From positions 1-12,844 of the forward strand of contig BEHO01000008.1 in NCBI GenBank assembly GCA_002898915.1: a stretch of 12,844 nucleotides of DNA. The letters are read 5' to 3'. This document shows, piece by piece, positions 6,057-11,942 of this stretch (positions are counted from its first letter, which is position 1; the number at the start of each line of letters is the position of its first letter). Source of the DNA: a bacterium HR12 (GTDB lineage Bacteria > Actinomycetota > UBA4738 > HRBIN12). The notes beneath the pieces were generated by a model. It did no database searches, was not told the origin of the DNA, and saw only the letters and a list, made by a program, of their open reading frames with translations. The position numbers and the translations under genes are program-made.

Positions 6057-6863
6057 CTACGCGGCCTGAGGGGCGCGGGCGGTCCGCGACCGCAGCCAGA
6101 CCCACGTGAGGATGCCGGCCGCGGCGGCCGCCGCGACCACGCCCGCGGTCACCTGGGTCCTCGGCTGCCCCGCCGTCCGGGCGATCCGCGTGCGGAGCCG
6201 CACCGGGCTGCGGAAGTCGAGGATCTCCCACCCGCGCTCCTCGGCGACCTTCCGCAGCTCGCGGTCGGGGTTCACCGCGACGGGGTGGCCCACGGCCTCC
6301 AGCATCGGCAGATCGCTGATGGAGTCCGAGTAGGCGTAGGAGGCGCCGAGGTCGATGCCCGCCCTGGCCGCGAGGTCGCGGATCGCCTGCGCCTTGGCCT
6401 CGCCGGCGCAGTAGAAGTCGAGCTCACCCGTGTACCGGCCGTCCTCGATCCTCGCGCGGGTGGCGATCACGCCCGAGATCCCGAAGTGGCGCGCGAGGGG
6501 CCGGACGACCTCCTCCGGCGACGAGCTCACGATGAACACGAGGCGGGCGTTGCGCCGGTGCTCGGCGATGAGGTCGAGGGCCTCCTGGTACACGTAGGGG
6601 TCGATCACGTCCACGATCACGTCGCGGACGAGCCGCTCGACCTCGGCCCGGTCCCAGCCCTTCGTGAGCTGGAGCAGCCCTTCCTTCAGCCGCTCCATCT
6701 TCCGCTCGTCCGCCCCCACGAGCGCGTACACGAGCTGCGCGTACGCGCCCCGCAGGAGCTGCCCCCGCGTGACCATCCCCGCCCGGTACATCGGCCGAGA
6801 GAGCGCGAGGGAGGACGAGCGGGAGATGATCGTCTTGTCGAGATCGAAGAAGGCCGCCTCCAT
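6057..6863 (-). CDS. HAD-superfamily IB phosphatase with C-terminal membrane helix
   Basis: The protein has 268 residues. HAD motif I is FFDLDKT with Asp7 and Asp9, motif II is IVSSSP with Ser113/114, the motif III lysine is probably Lys157, and motif IV is YSDSISDLPML with Asp180 and Asp184. A helical cap lies between motifs I and II. This is the pattern of the SerB-like HAD-IB group (phosphoserine phosphatase relatives, including CicA-type proteins); the substrate cannot be read from sequence. After the catalytic domain a linker and one hydrophobic segment at about 238-256 (VTAGVVAAAAAAGILTWVW) suggest a C-terminal membrane tail, so it may act on a lipid phosphate, which is inference. TAGGAT lies 9 nt before the ATG and there is no Shine-Dalgarno site, so the mRNA is probably leaderless or nearly so. 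Confidence 0.85.
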   Translation of the reverse strand: MEAAFFDLDKTIISRSSSLALSRPMYRAGMVTRGQLLRGAYAQLVYALVGADERKMERLKEGLLQLTKGWDRAEVERLVRDVIVDVIDPYVYQEALDLIAEHRRNARLVFIVSSSPEEVVRPLARHFGISGVIATRARIEDGRYTGELDFYCAGEAKAQAIRDLAARAGIDLGASYAYSDSISDLPMLEAVGHPVAVNPDRELRKVAEERGWEILDFRSPVRLRTRIARTAGQPRTQVTAGVVAAAAAAGILTWVWLRSRTARAPQAA

Positions 6864-6930
6864 CGCCGGTCCATCCTAGGCGAGCCCGGCGACGGGGTGT
6901 GGCATCCTCGGGAACCGGCCGGCGGCGGGC

Positions 6931-7473
6931 TCAGCGCCGGACCGCGACGGCGTCCCGGCCCAGACCCTCCAGCCACCGCCGCTCGACCTCGGCGAGCGCC
7001 TCCTGGAGCTCGAGGAGGCGCAGGGCGAGGCCGTTCGCCGGGTCGGCGGCCGCGGCGAGCCGCTCACGCGCCGCCGCGATCTGGCCCCGGCGATCCTCCA
7101 GGGCCTCGGCCCGAGTTGCGATGACCCGAGCCGCCTCATCGGCGGGCACGAGGTGCAGGAACCCGAGGGGCAGCGGCTGTCGCCTCGCCTGCTCCCGGAG
7201 CCCGGCGCGCAGACGGGCCCGGCCGGTGCTCGTGATCCGGTAGACGCGCCGATCGGGTCCCCCGCTCCCATCCTGCTGCCGCCCGGCGAGGGCCCCCTCG
7301 CGCTCCAGTCGTTGGAGCGCCTGGTACACCGACGCCCGCCCCACCTCCGCCCAGAGGTCCATCCCCCGCTCGCGGAACCGCTCGAGCAGTTCGTACCCGT
7401 ACCGCGGCCCCTCCGCGAGCAGCCCGAGGACCACGAGTTCCACCTTGGACACGGCCATCGCATACCCCCCCAT
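6931..7473 (-). CDS. PadR-family transcriptional regulator
   Basis: The protein has 180 residues. Residues 8-95 are a PadR winged helix: VELVVLGLLAEGPRYGYELLERF, then GRASVYQALQRLEREGAL and a wing ending in RRVYRITSTGRARLRAGL. The C-terminal half (about 100-175) is a helical dimerisation region like that of Vir/PadR members. PadR proteins are usually repressors that respond to small molecules and often control a nearby transporter or metabolic gene. Here the only close same-strand neighbours are vapC upstream and the HAD gene 67 bp downstream, so a target is not evident. The ATG at 7471-7473 has GGAGGGG a few bases upstream. An alternative ATG five codons later has a weaker site. TAGCCT at 7491-7486 is a possible -10, but would leave little of the ribosome site in the mRNA. 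Confidence 0.9.
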   Translation of the reverse strand: MGGYAMAVSKVELVVLGLLAEGPRYGYELLERFRERGMDLWAEVGRASVYQALQRLEREGALAGRQQDGSGGPDRRVYRITSTGRARLRAGLREQARRQPLPLGFLHLVPADEAARVIATRAEALEDRRGQIAAARERLAAAADPANGLALRLLELQEALAEVERRWLEGLGRDAVAVRR

Positions 7474-7511
7474 CGTTCCCCTCCGAGGCTACGCTGGGGA
7501 TCAGCGTGGCC

Positions 7512-7913
7512 TCAGTGGCGCGCGAGGACCTCGACCGAGCAACGCAGGCCCGGCGCTCGGCCGAGCCGTGCGTCGGCGGTCACGAACGGACGCGCGAGCG
7601 TCTCCGCCAGCGCCACGTAGACAGCGTCGTACGGCGTCAGGTTCCGTCGCAGCTCCCAGATCCGATCCGCGAACGGCAGGTGCGGATAGCGCACGAGCGA
7701 GAGGTCCCTGAGATCCGCGAGCGCGAGCCTCGCCCGGCGCTCGTCGAGATCCCCCGCAGCGAGACGCCGACGAAGGACCGAGAGGACCTCGAGGTCCGCG
7801 AGGTACGGCACGTGGAGCGAGGGATCGGCGGCGAGCCTCGCTCGCGCGAGGTCGCCGTCGGGTCCGTCGTCGGCCAGCGCGACCGCGAGGACGGATGCGT
7901 CGACGACGATCAC
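7512..7913 (-). CDS. vapC: VapC-type PIN-domain toxin ribonuclease
   Basis: The protein has 133 residues, a usual length for VapC. The four acidic PIN residues are visible: Asp5 (MIVVDASVLA), Glu42 (LADLEVLSVL), Asp96 (LTPYDAVYVALAE) and Asp114 (FVTADARL). The family uses Mg-dependent RNase activity, commonly on tRNA or rRNA, to halt translation when its antitoxin is lost. It begins with GTG, overlapping the TGA of the antitoxin gene as GTGA, the usual coupled antitoxin-first order. All catalytic residues are intact, so it should be active. The RNA target cannot be predicted. Confidence 0.92.
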   Translation of the reverse strand: MIVVDASVLAVALADDGPDGDLARARLAADPSLHVPYLADLEVLSVLRRRLAAGDLDERRARLALADLRDLSLVRYPHLPFADRIWELRRNLTPYDAVYVALAETLARPFVTADARLGRAPGLRCSVEVLARH

Positions 7914-8140
7914 CGCCGGGCCCGCTCGGCGCGAAGGTCGGCTGCCGCTCTCGCGAGCCGCACGCGACCGCCCGCGCGGCCGCCGGCCCTCGCCAGAACC
8001 TCTTCGACCGTGGGGCGCTGAACGACCTCATCGAGCAGCGCCCGCAGGTACTCCTGGAGCGACATCCCGGCCTGCGCTGCGCGCCGGCGGAGCTCGGCGT
8101 GGACCTCATCCGGGACGTTCCGAACCTGAAGCGTCTTCAT
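7910..8140 (-). CDS. vapB: VapB/FitA-type ribbon-helix-helix antitoxin
   Basis: The protein has 76 residues: MKTLQVRNVPDEVHAELRRRAAQAGMSLQEYLRALLDEVV. This is a strand followed by two helices, the ribbon-helix-helix DNA-binding fold of the FitA/VapB group. The C-terminal half (PTVEEVLARAGG onward, Arg- and Ala-rich) would wrap the toxin. The complex normally represses its own promoter. The ATG is exactly 6 nt downstream of TAGGTT and lacks a Shine-Dalgarno site, so the mRNA is probably leaderless. An inverted repeat adjoining the -10 is a candidate operator. The gene lies between the PadR/VapC genes and the FBP aldolase/phosphatase gene. Confidence 0.9.
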   Translation of the reverse strand: MKTLQVRNVPDEVHAELRRRAAQAGMSLQEYLRALLDEVVQRPTVEEVLARAGGRAGGRVRLARAAADLRAERARR

Positions 8141-8146
8141 GCATGC

Positions 8147-8178
8147 AACCTATCAGTGCCGGGCGGCACTTCGCATGC
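8147..8178 (-). promoter_or_regulatory. vapBC promoter with adjacent inverted-repeat operator
   Basis: On the minus strand TAGGTT (8152-8147) is a -10 whose last base is 6 nt from the vapB ATG. Immediately upstream AGTGCC-GGGC-GGCACT (8155-8170) is a perfect 6-bp inverted repeat in the -10/-35 spacer, where VapB dimers would block polymerase. GCATGC also occurs at 8141-8146 and 8173-8178, 32 bp or about three turns apart. Binding is inferred from FitAB/VapBC autoregulation. Confidence 0.4.
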
Positions 8179-8190
8179 AGAGCGGAGCGG

Positions 8191-8225
8191 CGCCCCGGGC
8201 GAGCACGGGCACCTCGCCCGGGGCG
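8191..8225 (-). terminator. Strong hairpin after the FBP aldolase/phosphatase gene
   Basis: CGCCCCGGGCGAG (8191-8203) and CTCGCCCGGGGCG (8213-8225) form a perfect 13-bp stem with a 9-nt loop. It begins 7 nt past the stop codon of the leftward gene and lies just before the vapB promoter. No T-run follows, as is frequent for terminators in GC-rich bacteria. Confidence 0.6.
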
Positions 8226-8232
8226 TCTGACC

Positions 8233-9330
8233 TCAACCCAGGGGCTGCCAGCGGGCCTGGAGCCGCTTCATGAGCTCCGGCATCGTCGTGTACTCGAGCT
8301 CGTCCATGCCGGCGCGGTGCGGCTCGAAGGGCCCCATGTGCCGCAGGTGATCGGCGAGCTCGAGCGCGATCCGCCGGGCCCGATCGAAGCTCACGTCGGC
8401 GAACAGGTCCCGCGGCCCGACGAGCTTCCCCTGCGTGAGCTGGTAGCCGAGGGCCACGATCCGCGGTGGGCCGTCGAAGCGGGACGGCGTCGCGTCCTCG
8501 TAGGAGGTCGGCATGAGCGGTCCGAAGTGCGAGCCGCGCATCCACCCGCTCACGATGTGCGGGTAGGAGAAGGGCTCGAGCACCTCGCCCAAGGCCGGCA
8601 GGCCGCTCTGGCAGCGGACGATGGCGACGGGGTCGTCCTTGCCCACGTACCGGCCGGCCTGGAGCGACAGCCGCTGCGTGGACGTCGCCGCCGCCACGAT
8701 GCCCTTCTGTCGGGAGAAGACCCGGCGGACGACGAACCGGTGCGGCGAGCCGATCAGCATCAGCAGGTCGTAGTAGTCCTCCGGCGTCCGCAGCCGGATC
8801 ACCTGGTCCTCGATGAGGTTGAGGACCTCGAACTCGAACCCGTCGTGCATCGCTGGGTCGATCACGAGGCCCGCGGTGGTGAAGGGGTCGGCGAACATCC
8901 GTGCCAGCGGGTAGTTGAACGCGCCCGGCTCGGTCTTGTCCGCCAGGAACACGACGATCGGCTCGCTCGGACGCTCGGTGAGCCGTATCTCCGCGTAGCC
9001 CGGGCCGAGCCCCCGCAGGTTGCCGCTGAACGCGTCCGACAGGAGGTCCTGGCCCGCCCCGTACAGGCCGAGGCGCTTGGCCACCTCGGTGGTGGCCTGG
9101 AACACCTCCCACGCGAACCCGTGGATGTCGGGATCGTCCGGCTCGCGCTCGTGGGTCATGATGAGCGCGAGATCGTCGCCGACCCGCGAGACCTGCCCAT
9201 CGAGCAGGAGCCCCCGCTCTACGGCCCCCACCACGCGCTCGCGGGCCACCTGGAGCATCTCGGGGTGCACGTCGGTGTGGCCGACGTACCCGCCCGTGTC
9301 CGCCTTGATCACCGAGAGCGTGACGTCCAT
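8233..9330 (-). CDS. Bifunctional fructose-1,6-bisphosphate aldolase/phosphatase (class V FBPase)
   Basis: The 365-residue protein matches the archaeal-type FBPA/P family along its whole length. The enzyme condenses dihydroxyacetone phosphate and glyceraldehyde-3-phosphate and then dephosphorylates the product to fructose-6-phosphate in the cytoplasm, driving gluconeogenesis one way. Metal ligands are in place: Asp11, His18, Asp52, Asp53, Gln94 and Asp131. The aldolase residues are Tyr228 and Lys231 (YVGKDDPV) and Tyr347 (ELEYTT), equivalent to the known Tyr229, Lys232 and Tyr348 of the Sulfolobus enzyme. Other conserved blocks are AGQDLLSDAFSGN, ADKTEPGAFNYPL and GWMRGSHFGPLMP. The ATG at 9328-9330 has GGAGGGAGGG just upstream and matches the family start (MxxTxSVIKAD); a start ten codons earlier is possible but unlikely. 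A hairpin follows the stop. Confidence 0.95.
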   Translation of the reverse strand: MDVTLSVIKADTGGYVGHTDVHPEMLQVARERVVGAVERGLLLDGQVSRVGDDLALIMTHEREPDDPDIHGFAWEVFQATTEVAKRLGLYGAGQDLLSDAFSGNLRGLGPGYAEIRLTERPSEPIVVFLADKTEPGAFNYPLARMFADPFTTAGLVIDPAMHDGFEFEVLNLIEDQVIRLRTPEDYYDLLMLIGSPHRFVVRRVFSRQKGIVAAATSTQRLSLQAGRYVGKDDPVAIVRCQSGLPALGEVLEPFSYPHIVSGWMRGSHFGPLMPTSYEDATPSRFDGPPRIVALGYQLTQGKLVGPRDLFADVSFDRARRIALELADHLRHMGPFEPHRAGMDELEYTTMPELMKRLQARWQPLG

Positions 9331-9400
9331 ACCCTCCCTCCGCATCCGGTCACCGGTCACGCACCTCGGACTACCGGTCGGAGGCCGTCCCCGTCAGGGC

Positions 9401-9433
9401 CGAAGGTCCCCTCCACACCCGGTCGAAGGTCCC
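9401..9433. repeat. 10-bp direct repeat upstream of the FBP aldolase/phosphatase gene
   Basis: CGAAGGTCCC occurs at 9401-9410 and 9424-9433, 23 bp apart (about two helical turns). Nearer the gene, CCGGTC occurs three times between about 9346 and 9379. The repeats lie in the 167-bp leader region of the leftward gene. They may be regulator sites or chance. I found no good -35/-10 pair here. Confidence 0.3.
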
Positions 9434-9451
9434 GCCGGAGCCGGGCAAGGA

Positions 9452-9481
9452 TGAGGGCCCGGTCCCACGACCGGGCCCTCA
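9452..9481 (-). terminator. Strong hairpin after the small secreted-protein gene
   Basis: TGAGGGCCCGGTC (9452-9464) and GACCGGGCCCTCA (9469-9481) form a perfect 13-bp stem with a 4-nt loop, 16 nt past the stop of the leftward gene at 9498. The following minus-strand bases are TCCTTGCC, only slightly T-rich. It is the most stable-looking terminator-like hairpin in the window and could work in both directions. Confidence 0.6.
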
Positions 9482-9497
9482 CGCGGCGCGAGCCGGG

Positions 9498-9884
9498 TCA
9501 GAAGGTCGCGACGCCCCGGCACGCCTCGTCCGTCGAGGGGTTCCGCGCCCTGCCGACGAACCGATCCACGCCCCCGTGGTTCGGCTCGAGGATCCGGACC
9601 TCGAACGAGCCGCTCGGCGCCTCCGTCGTGCGCCTGCCGCGGAAGACCAGCTCACCGTCGTGGAGGATCCGGACGCGCCAGGCGTCGCCGACGACGTTCT
9701 GGTCCACCTCGAACTCGACCTCGATCCGACCGTCCTCCGGCGAGAGCTTCAGCTTCCAGGTGCTCTCGCCGGAACACGACCCCCGCTCGATCACGTCTCC
9801 CGCCTTCGCCTGTGCCGCAGGCGCCGCGGCGAGCGTCGCGAGCACGAGCGTGGCGAGCACCGCCATCACCATCCGCGATCTCAT
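9498..9884 (-). CDS. Small secreted protein, conserved hypothetical
   Basis: The protein has 128 residues. A signal peptide is clear: Arg-rich start, hydrophobic AVLATLVLATLAAAPA, and probable cleavage after AQA at residue 26. The mature part (about 100 residues) begins KAGDVIERGSCSGESTWKLKLSP and is rich in alternating hydrophobic and charged residues (RIEVEFEVDQN, WRVRILHDGELVFRG, GSFEVRILEPN), suggesting a compact beta-sandwich. Cys37 and Cys122 could form one disulfide tying the N- and C-termini. I recall similar uncharacterised secreted proteins from actinobacteria but no known function. TAGGGT at 9934-9929 is a possible -10 on the minus strand. A purine-rich AGGAAGGGG precedes the ATG. 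A strong hairpin follows the stop, so it is probably its own transcription unit. Confidence 0.8.
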   Translation of the reverse strand: MRSRMVMAVLATLVLATLAAAPAAQAKAGDVIERGSCSGESTWKLKLSPEDGRIEVEFEVDQNVVGDAWRVRILHDGELVFRGRRTTEAPSGSFEVRILEPNHGGVDRFVGRARNPSTDEACRGVATF

Positions 9885-9980
9885 GGCCTCCCCCCTTCCT
9901 CCAGCCCTCCCGGGCTTCCGTGACGACGACCCTAGGCGCCGCCGGGCTAAGGGACGGTGAAGGTACGGGTCCGGCCGGGA

Positions 9981-9986
9981 TAAGGT
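9981..9986 (+). promoter_or_regulatory. Candidate -10 of the radical SAM gene
   Basis: TAAGGT, with TGAAGG 17 bp upstream as a weak -35, would start transcription near 9993. That leaves a leader of about 20 nt containing GAGAGG just before the ATG at 10014. An ATG at 9991 opens a different frame with no recognisable product and is not favoured. Confidence 0.35.
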
Positions 9987-10013
9987 TCAGATGCGTCGCG
10001 TGAGAGGTCGGCC

Positions 10014-10994
10014 ATGCGCGCTCGCGACCACCGGACCGCACCCGGCGCACGGGAGCCCTCGTACCTCGCGCTCGCGCGGACGGGGGAGCTCGCGCGCCGC
10101 GCCGAACGGGCCCTGGAGCTCCTCGGTCCGGTCTGTCGCGTGTGCCCGCGGCGCTGCCGGGTGGACCGGCTGCGGGACGAGCGCTCGATCTGCCGCGTCG
10201 GACGACGGGCCATCGTGGCCTCGGCCTTCCCCCACCACGGCGAGGAGGATCCGCTCCGCGGCTGGGCGGGGAGCGGGACGATCTTCCTCGCCGGGTGCAA
10301 CCTGCGGTGCGTCTTCTGCCAGAACTTCGAGATCTCCTGGCAGGTGCAGGGGGCCGAGGTCCCCGCCGAGGGGATCGCGGACCTCATGCTGGAGCTCCAG
10401 GCCCGGGGCTGCCACAACATCAACTGGGTGACCCCCGAGCACGTCGTGCCCCAGCTCCTCGAGGCGCTCGTCATCGCCGCGGAGCGGGGCCTGCGCCTGC
10501 CGATCGTCTACAACACGAGCTCCTACGACTCGGAGGAGTCCCTCGCCCTCCTCGACGGCGTGGTGGACATCTACATGCCGGACCTCAAGCTGTGGAGCGC
10601 GGAGCGGGCGCGGCGGTACCTGCGTCGGCCCGACTACCCCGAGGTCGCGCGCCGCTCGATCCTCGAGATGCACCGGCAGGTGGGGCCGCTCGAGCTCGAC
10701 GAGCGGGGGCTCGCGGTGCGCGGCGTCCTCCTCCGGCACCTCGTCATGCCCGGGCTGCTCGACGAGACCGAGGCGATCCTCCGTTGGGTCGCGGCGGAGC
10801 TCGGCCCCGAGACCTACCTGAACCTCATGGGCCAGTACCGGCCCGAGGGGCTCGTGCTCGGCGGCGACTACCCGGAGATCGGTCGCCGGCCCTCGCGGGA
10901 CGAGCTGGTCCGGGCCGTGGAGCTCGCGCTCGAGCTCGGCCTGCGCCGGCTCGACGCCGGGAGCCTGGCCATCCTGGCCTGGGTCCACCGCTGA
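10014..10994 (+). CDS. Radical SAM protein, PflX/pyruvate formate-lyase-activating-like (COG1313 type)
   Basis: The protein has 326 residues. The radical SAM cluster motif is at 95-102 (GCNLRCVFCQN, Cys95-x3-Cys99-x2-Cys102), within the GSGTIFLAGCNLRCVFCQNFEIS block typical of the PflX group. A second set of cysteines lies in the N-terminal region: Cys41, Cys44, Cys48 and Cys60 (CRVCPRRCR...CRVG), which could bind another Fe-S cluster or zinc. Other conserved parts are NINWVTPEH, PIVYNTSSYDS, DIYMPDLK and YLNLMGQYRP. Members of this group are cytoplasmic and poorly characterised; the family name does not show that it activates pyruvate formate-lyase, and no pflB-like partner is present. The ATG has GAGAGG upstream. 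It is 25 bp upstream of tRNA-Sec on the same strand. It contains no in-frame TGA before its stop. Confidence 0.9.
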   Translation: MRARDHRTAPGAREPSYLALARTGELARRAERALELLGPVCRVCPRRCRVDRLRDERSICRVGRRAIVASAFPHHGEEDPLRGWAGSGTIFLAGCNLRCVFCQNFEISWQVQGAEVPAEGIADLMLELQARGCHNINWVTPEHVVPQLLEALVIAAERGLRLPIVYNTSSYDSEESLALLDGVVDIYMPDLKLWSAERARRYLRRPDYPEVARRSILEMHRQVGPLELDERGLAVRGVLLRHLVMPGLLDETEAILRWVAAELGPETYLNLMGQYRPEGLVLGGDYPEIGRRPSRDELVRAVELALELGLRRLDAGSLAILAWVHR

Positions 10995-11006
10995 GGGGGC
11001 TCCGGG

Positions 11007-11012
11007 TACCCT
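11007..11012 (+). promoter_or_regulatory. -10 element directly before tRNA-Sec
   Basis: TACCCT ends 7 nt before the first base of the tRNA, so transcription could start at or one base before the mature 5' end. It lies in the 25-bp gap after the radical SAM stop codon, inside the palindrome GGGTACCC. No -35 of quality was seen. Read-through from the upstream gene is the alternative. Confidence 0.35.
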
Positions 11013-11019
11013 GGGGTAC

Positions 11020-11111
11020 GGAGGCGTCCGGGCACCTGGTGGGCCCCCCGGTCTTCAAAACCGGTGTGGGGGCGAGAGCTCCCAGGCGGGTTCGATTCCC
11101 GTCCGCCTCCG
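11020..11111 (+). tRNA. selC: tRNA-Sec (selenocysteine, anticodon TCA)
   Basis: The 92-nt RNA has the features of bacterial selC. The acceptor strand is GGAGGCGT against CCGCCTCC (seven pairs plus an apparent U-C mismatch at the eighth). The D arm is long, with GGGC/GCCC pairing. The anticodon stem CCGGT/ACCGG encloses the loop CTTCAAA with anticodon TCA at 11055-11057. The long variable arm is TGGGGGC-GAGA-GCTCCCA. The T arm is GCGGG-TTCGATT-CCCGT. The discriminator is G and CCA is not encoded. It carries selenocysteine to UGA codons with SelA, SelB and SelD, none of which is encoded here. It implies that this organism makes selenoproteins, though none is visible in the window. Confidence 0.93.
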
Positions 11112-11193
11112 CGAAGGGGTCCTCTCCCCCTGTGCCTCCCACCTCGCGGACCCTGCGGAGCGACACTCGAGGGAGTCGGGTCGCCGGAGGCGC

Positions 11194-11922
11194 TCACCCC
11201 CGTTCGGCGTCCGCTCCGAGGCGGGCCGCTCGACGGTCCCGGAGGAAGAGCGCCACGCTGGTCGCGACCACCCAGAGGAGGAACGCCAACAGGACGGCCG
11301 TGCCGTAGGGCCCGCTCGGGCCGGCCAAGGCTCCCTCGCGGACCAGGATCGAGATCCCGGCCACCGTCCACCCGGCGGTGACCACGAGACCGAACAGGGC
11401 AACCCAGCGCGGCAGGACGCCCTCCCGCAGCGCGACCACGGACGGCACCCCCACCAGGACGGCCAGCATGAAGTCCCCCACGTTGAGGGCCATGTTGCCG
11501 AGATCGAAGAGGGCCCGGACGAGCGTGGGGTCGCCGGACTCGGCGACCCCGAAGCCGAGCGTCCCGAACGCCGCCATCCCCGCCAGGGTGGCGGCCAACA
11601 CGAGCACCCCGGCTCCGAGCGTGGCCTGCGGCGCGATGCCGGGACGCCCGCTGCGGGAGAGCGCCCGCGCGAGCCAGCACACGAACACGAGGAAGAGGGC
11701 CGCCGCCAGCGCCTGTGTGAACACGCCGAACCGGACCGCGCTCGCGTGCTCCACGTAGTAGGCGCGGATGGCCTCAGGGGCATCGCCCGGCTGGGGCGGC
11801 ATCGGGGCGCCGAAGGCGCCGACGATGAGGACGATGATGAACGCGATCCCGCTCAGCGCTCCCAGGGGGGCCCGGCCGTGGCCCGCGCGCGCTGCCGACC
11901 CCGTTCTCATCGTGGCTCCCAT
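11194..11922 (-). CDS. Six-helix integral membrane protein of unknown function
   Basis: The protein has 242 residues with about six hydrophobic segments, near 20-39 (GALSGIAFIIVLIVGAFGAP), 66-87, 103-125, 140-163, 170-193 and 206-228, and a charged C-terminus (LRDRRAARLGADAERG). Between helices 1 and 2 is an extramembrane stretch PPQPGDAPEAIRAYYVEHA. The layout resembles uncharacterised DUF4386-like membrane proteins, but I cannot confirm a family. The ATG at 11920-11922 has AGGAGGG 9 nt upstream, which decides the start. A second ATG four codons on is less well placed, and the longer open frame upstream is a shadow of the neighbouring gene. It is 20 bp downstream of the NTF2-like gene on the same strand and probably co-transcribed with it. 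Confidence 0.8.
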   Translation of the reverse strand: MGATMRTGSAARAGHGRAPLGALSGIAFIIVLIVGAFGAPMPPQPGDAPEAIRAYYVEHASAVRFGVFTQALAAALFLVFVCWLARALSRSGRPGIAPQATLGAGVLVLAATLAGMAAFGTLGFGVAESGDPTLVRALFDLGNMALNVGDFMLAVLVGVPSVVALREGVLPRWVALFGLVVTAGWTVAGISILVREGALAGPSGPYGTAVLLAFLLWVVATSVALFLRDRRAARLGADAERG

Positions 11923-11942
11923 CTTCGTTCTCCCTCCTGATC

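Noticed and set aside
3422..6109. An 895-codon plus-strand open frame across the anti-sigma and peptidase genes
   Set aside because: Its translation is low-complexity Arg/Ser/Pro and overlaps two well-supported genes in another frame.
8191..8225. CRISPR-like or mobile-element terminal repeats
   Set aside because: This is a single 13-bp hairpin with a 9-nt loop just after a stop codon, best read as a terminator. No repeat-spacer array, transposase or integrase was seen anywhere in the window.
11115..11131. AGGGG/CCCCT hairpin after tRNA-Sec as a terminator
   Set aside because: Only five pairs with a 7-nt loop and no T-run; too weak to call in such GC-rich sequence.
10992..11193. Selenocysteine read-through of the radical SAM TGA, since the frame stays open past it
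   Set aside because: The open frame only runs through the tRNA gene, the protein is complete at the TGA compared with its family, and no SECIS-like hairpin is needed to explain it.
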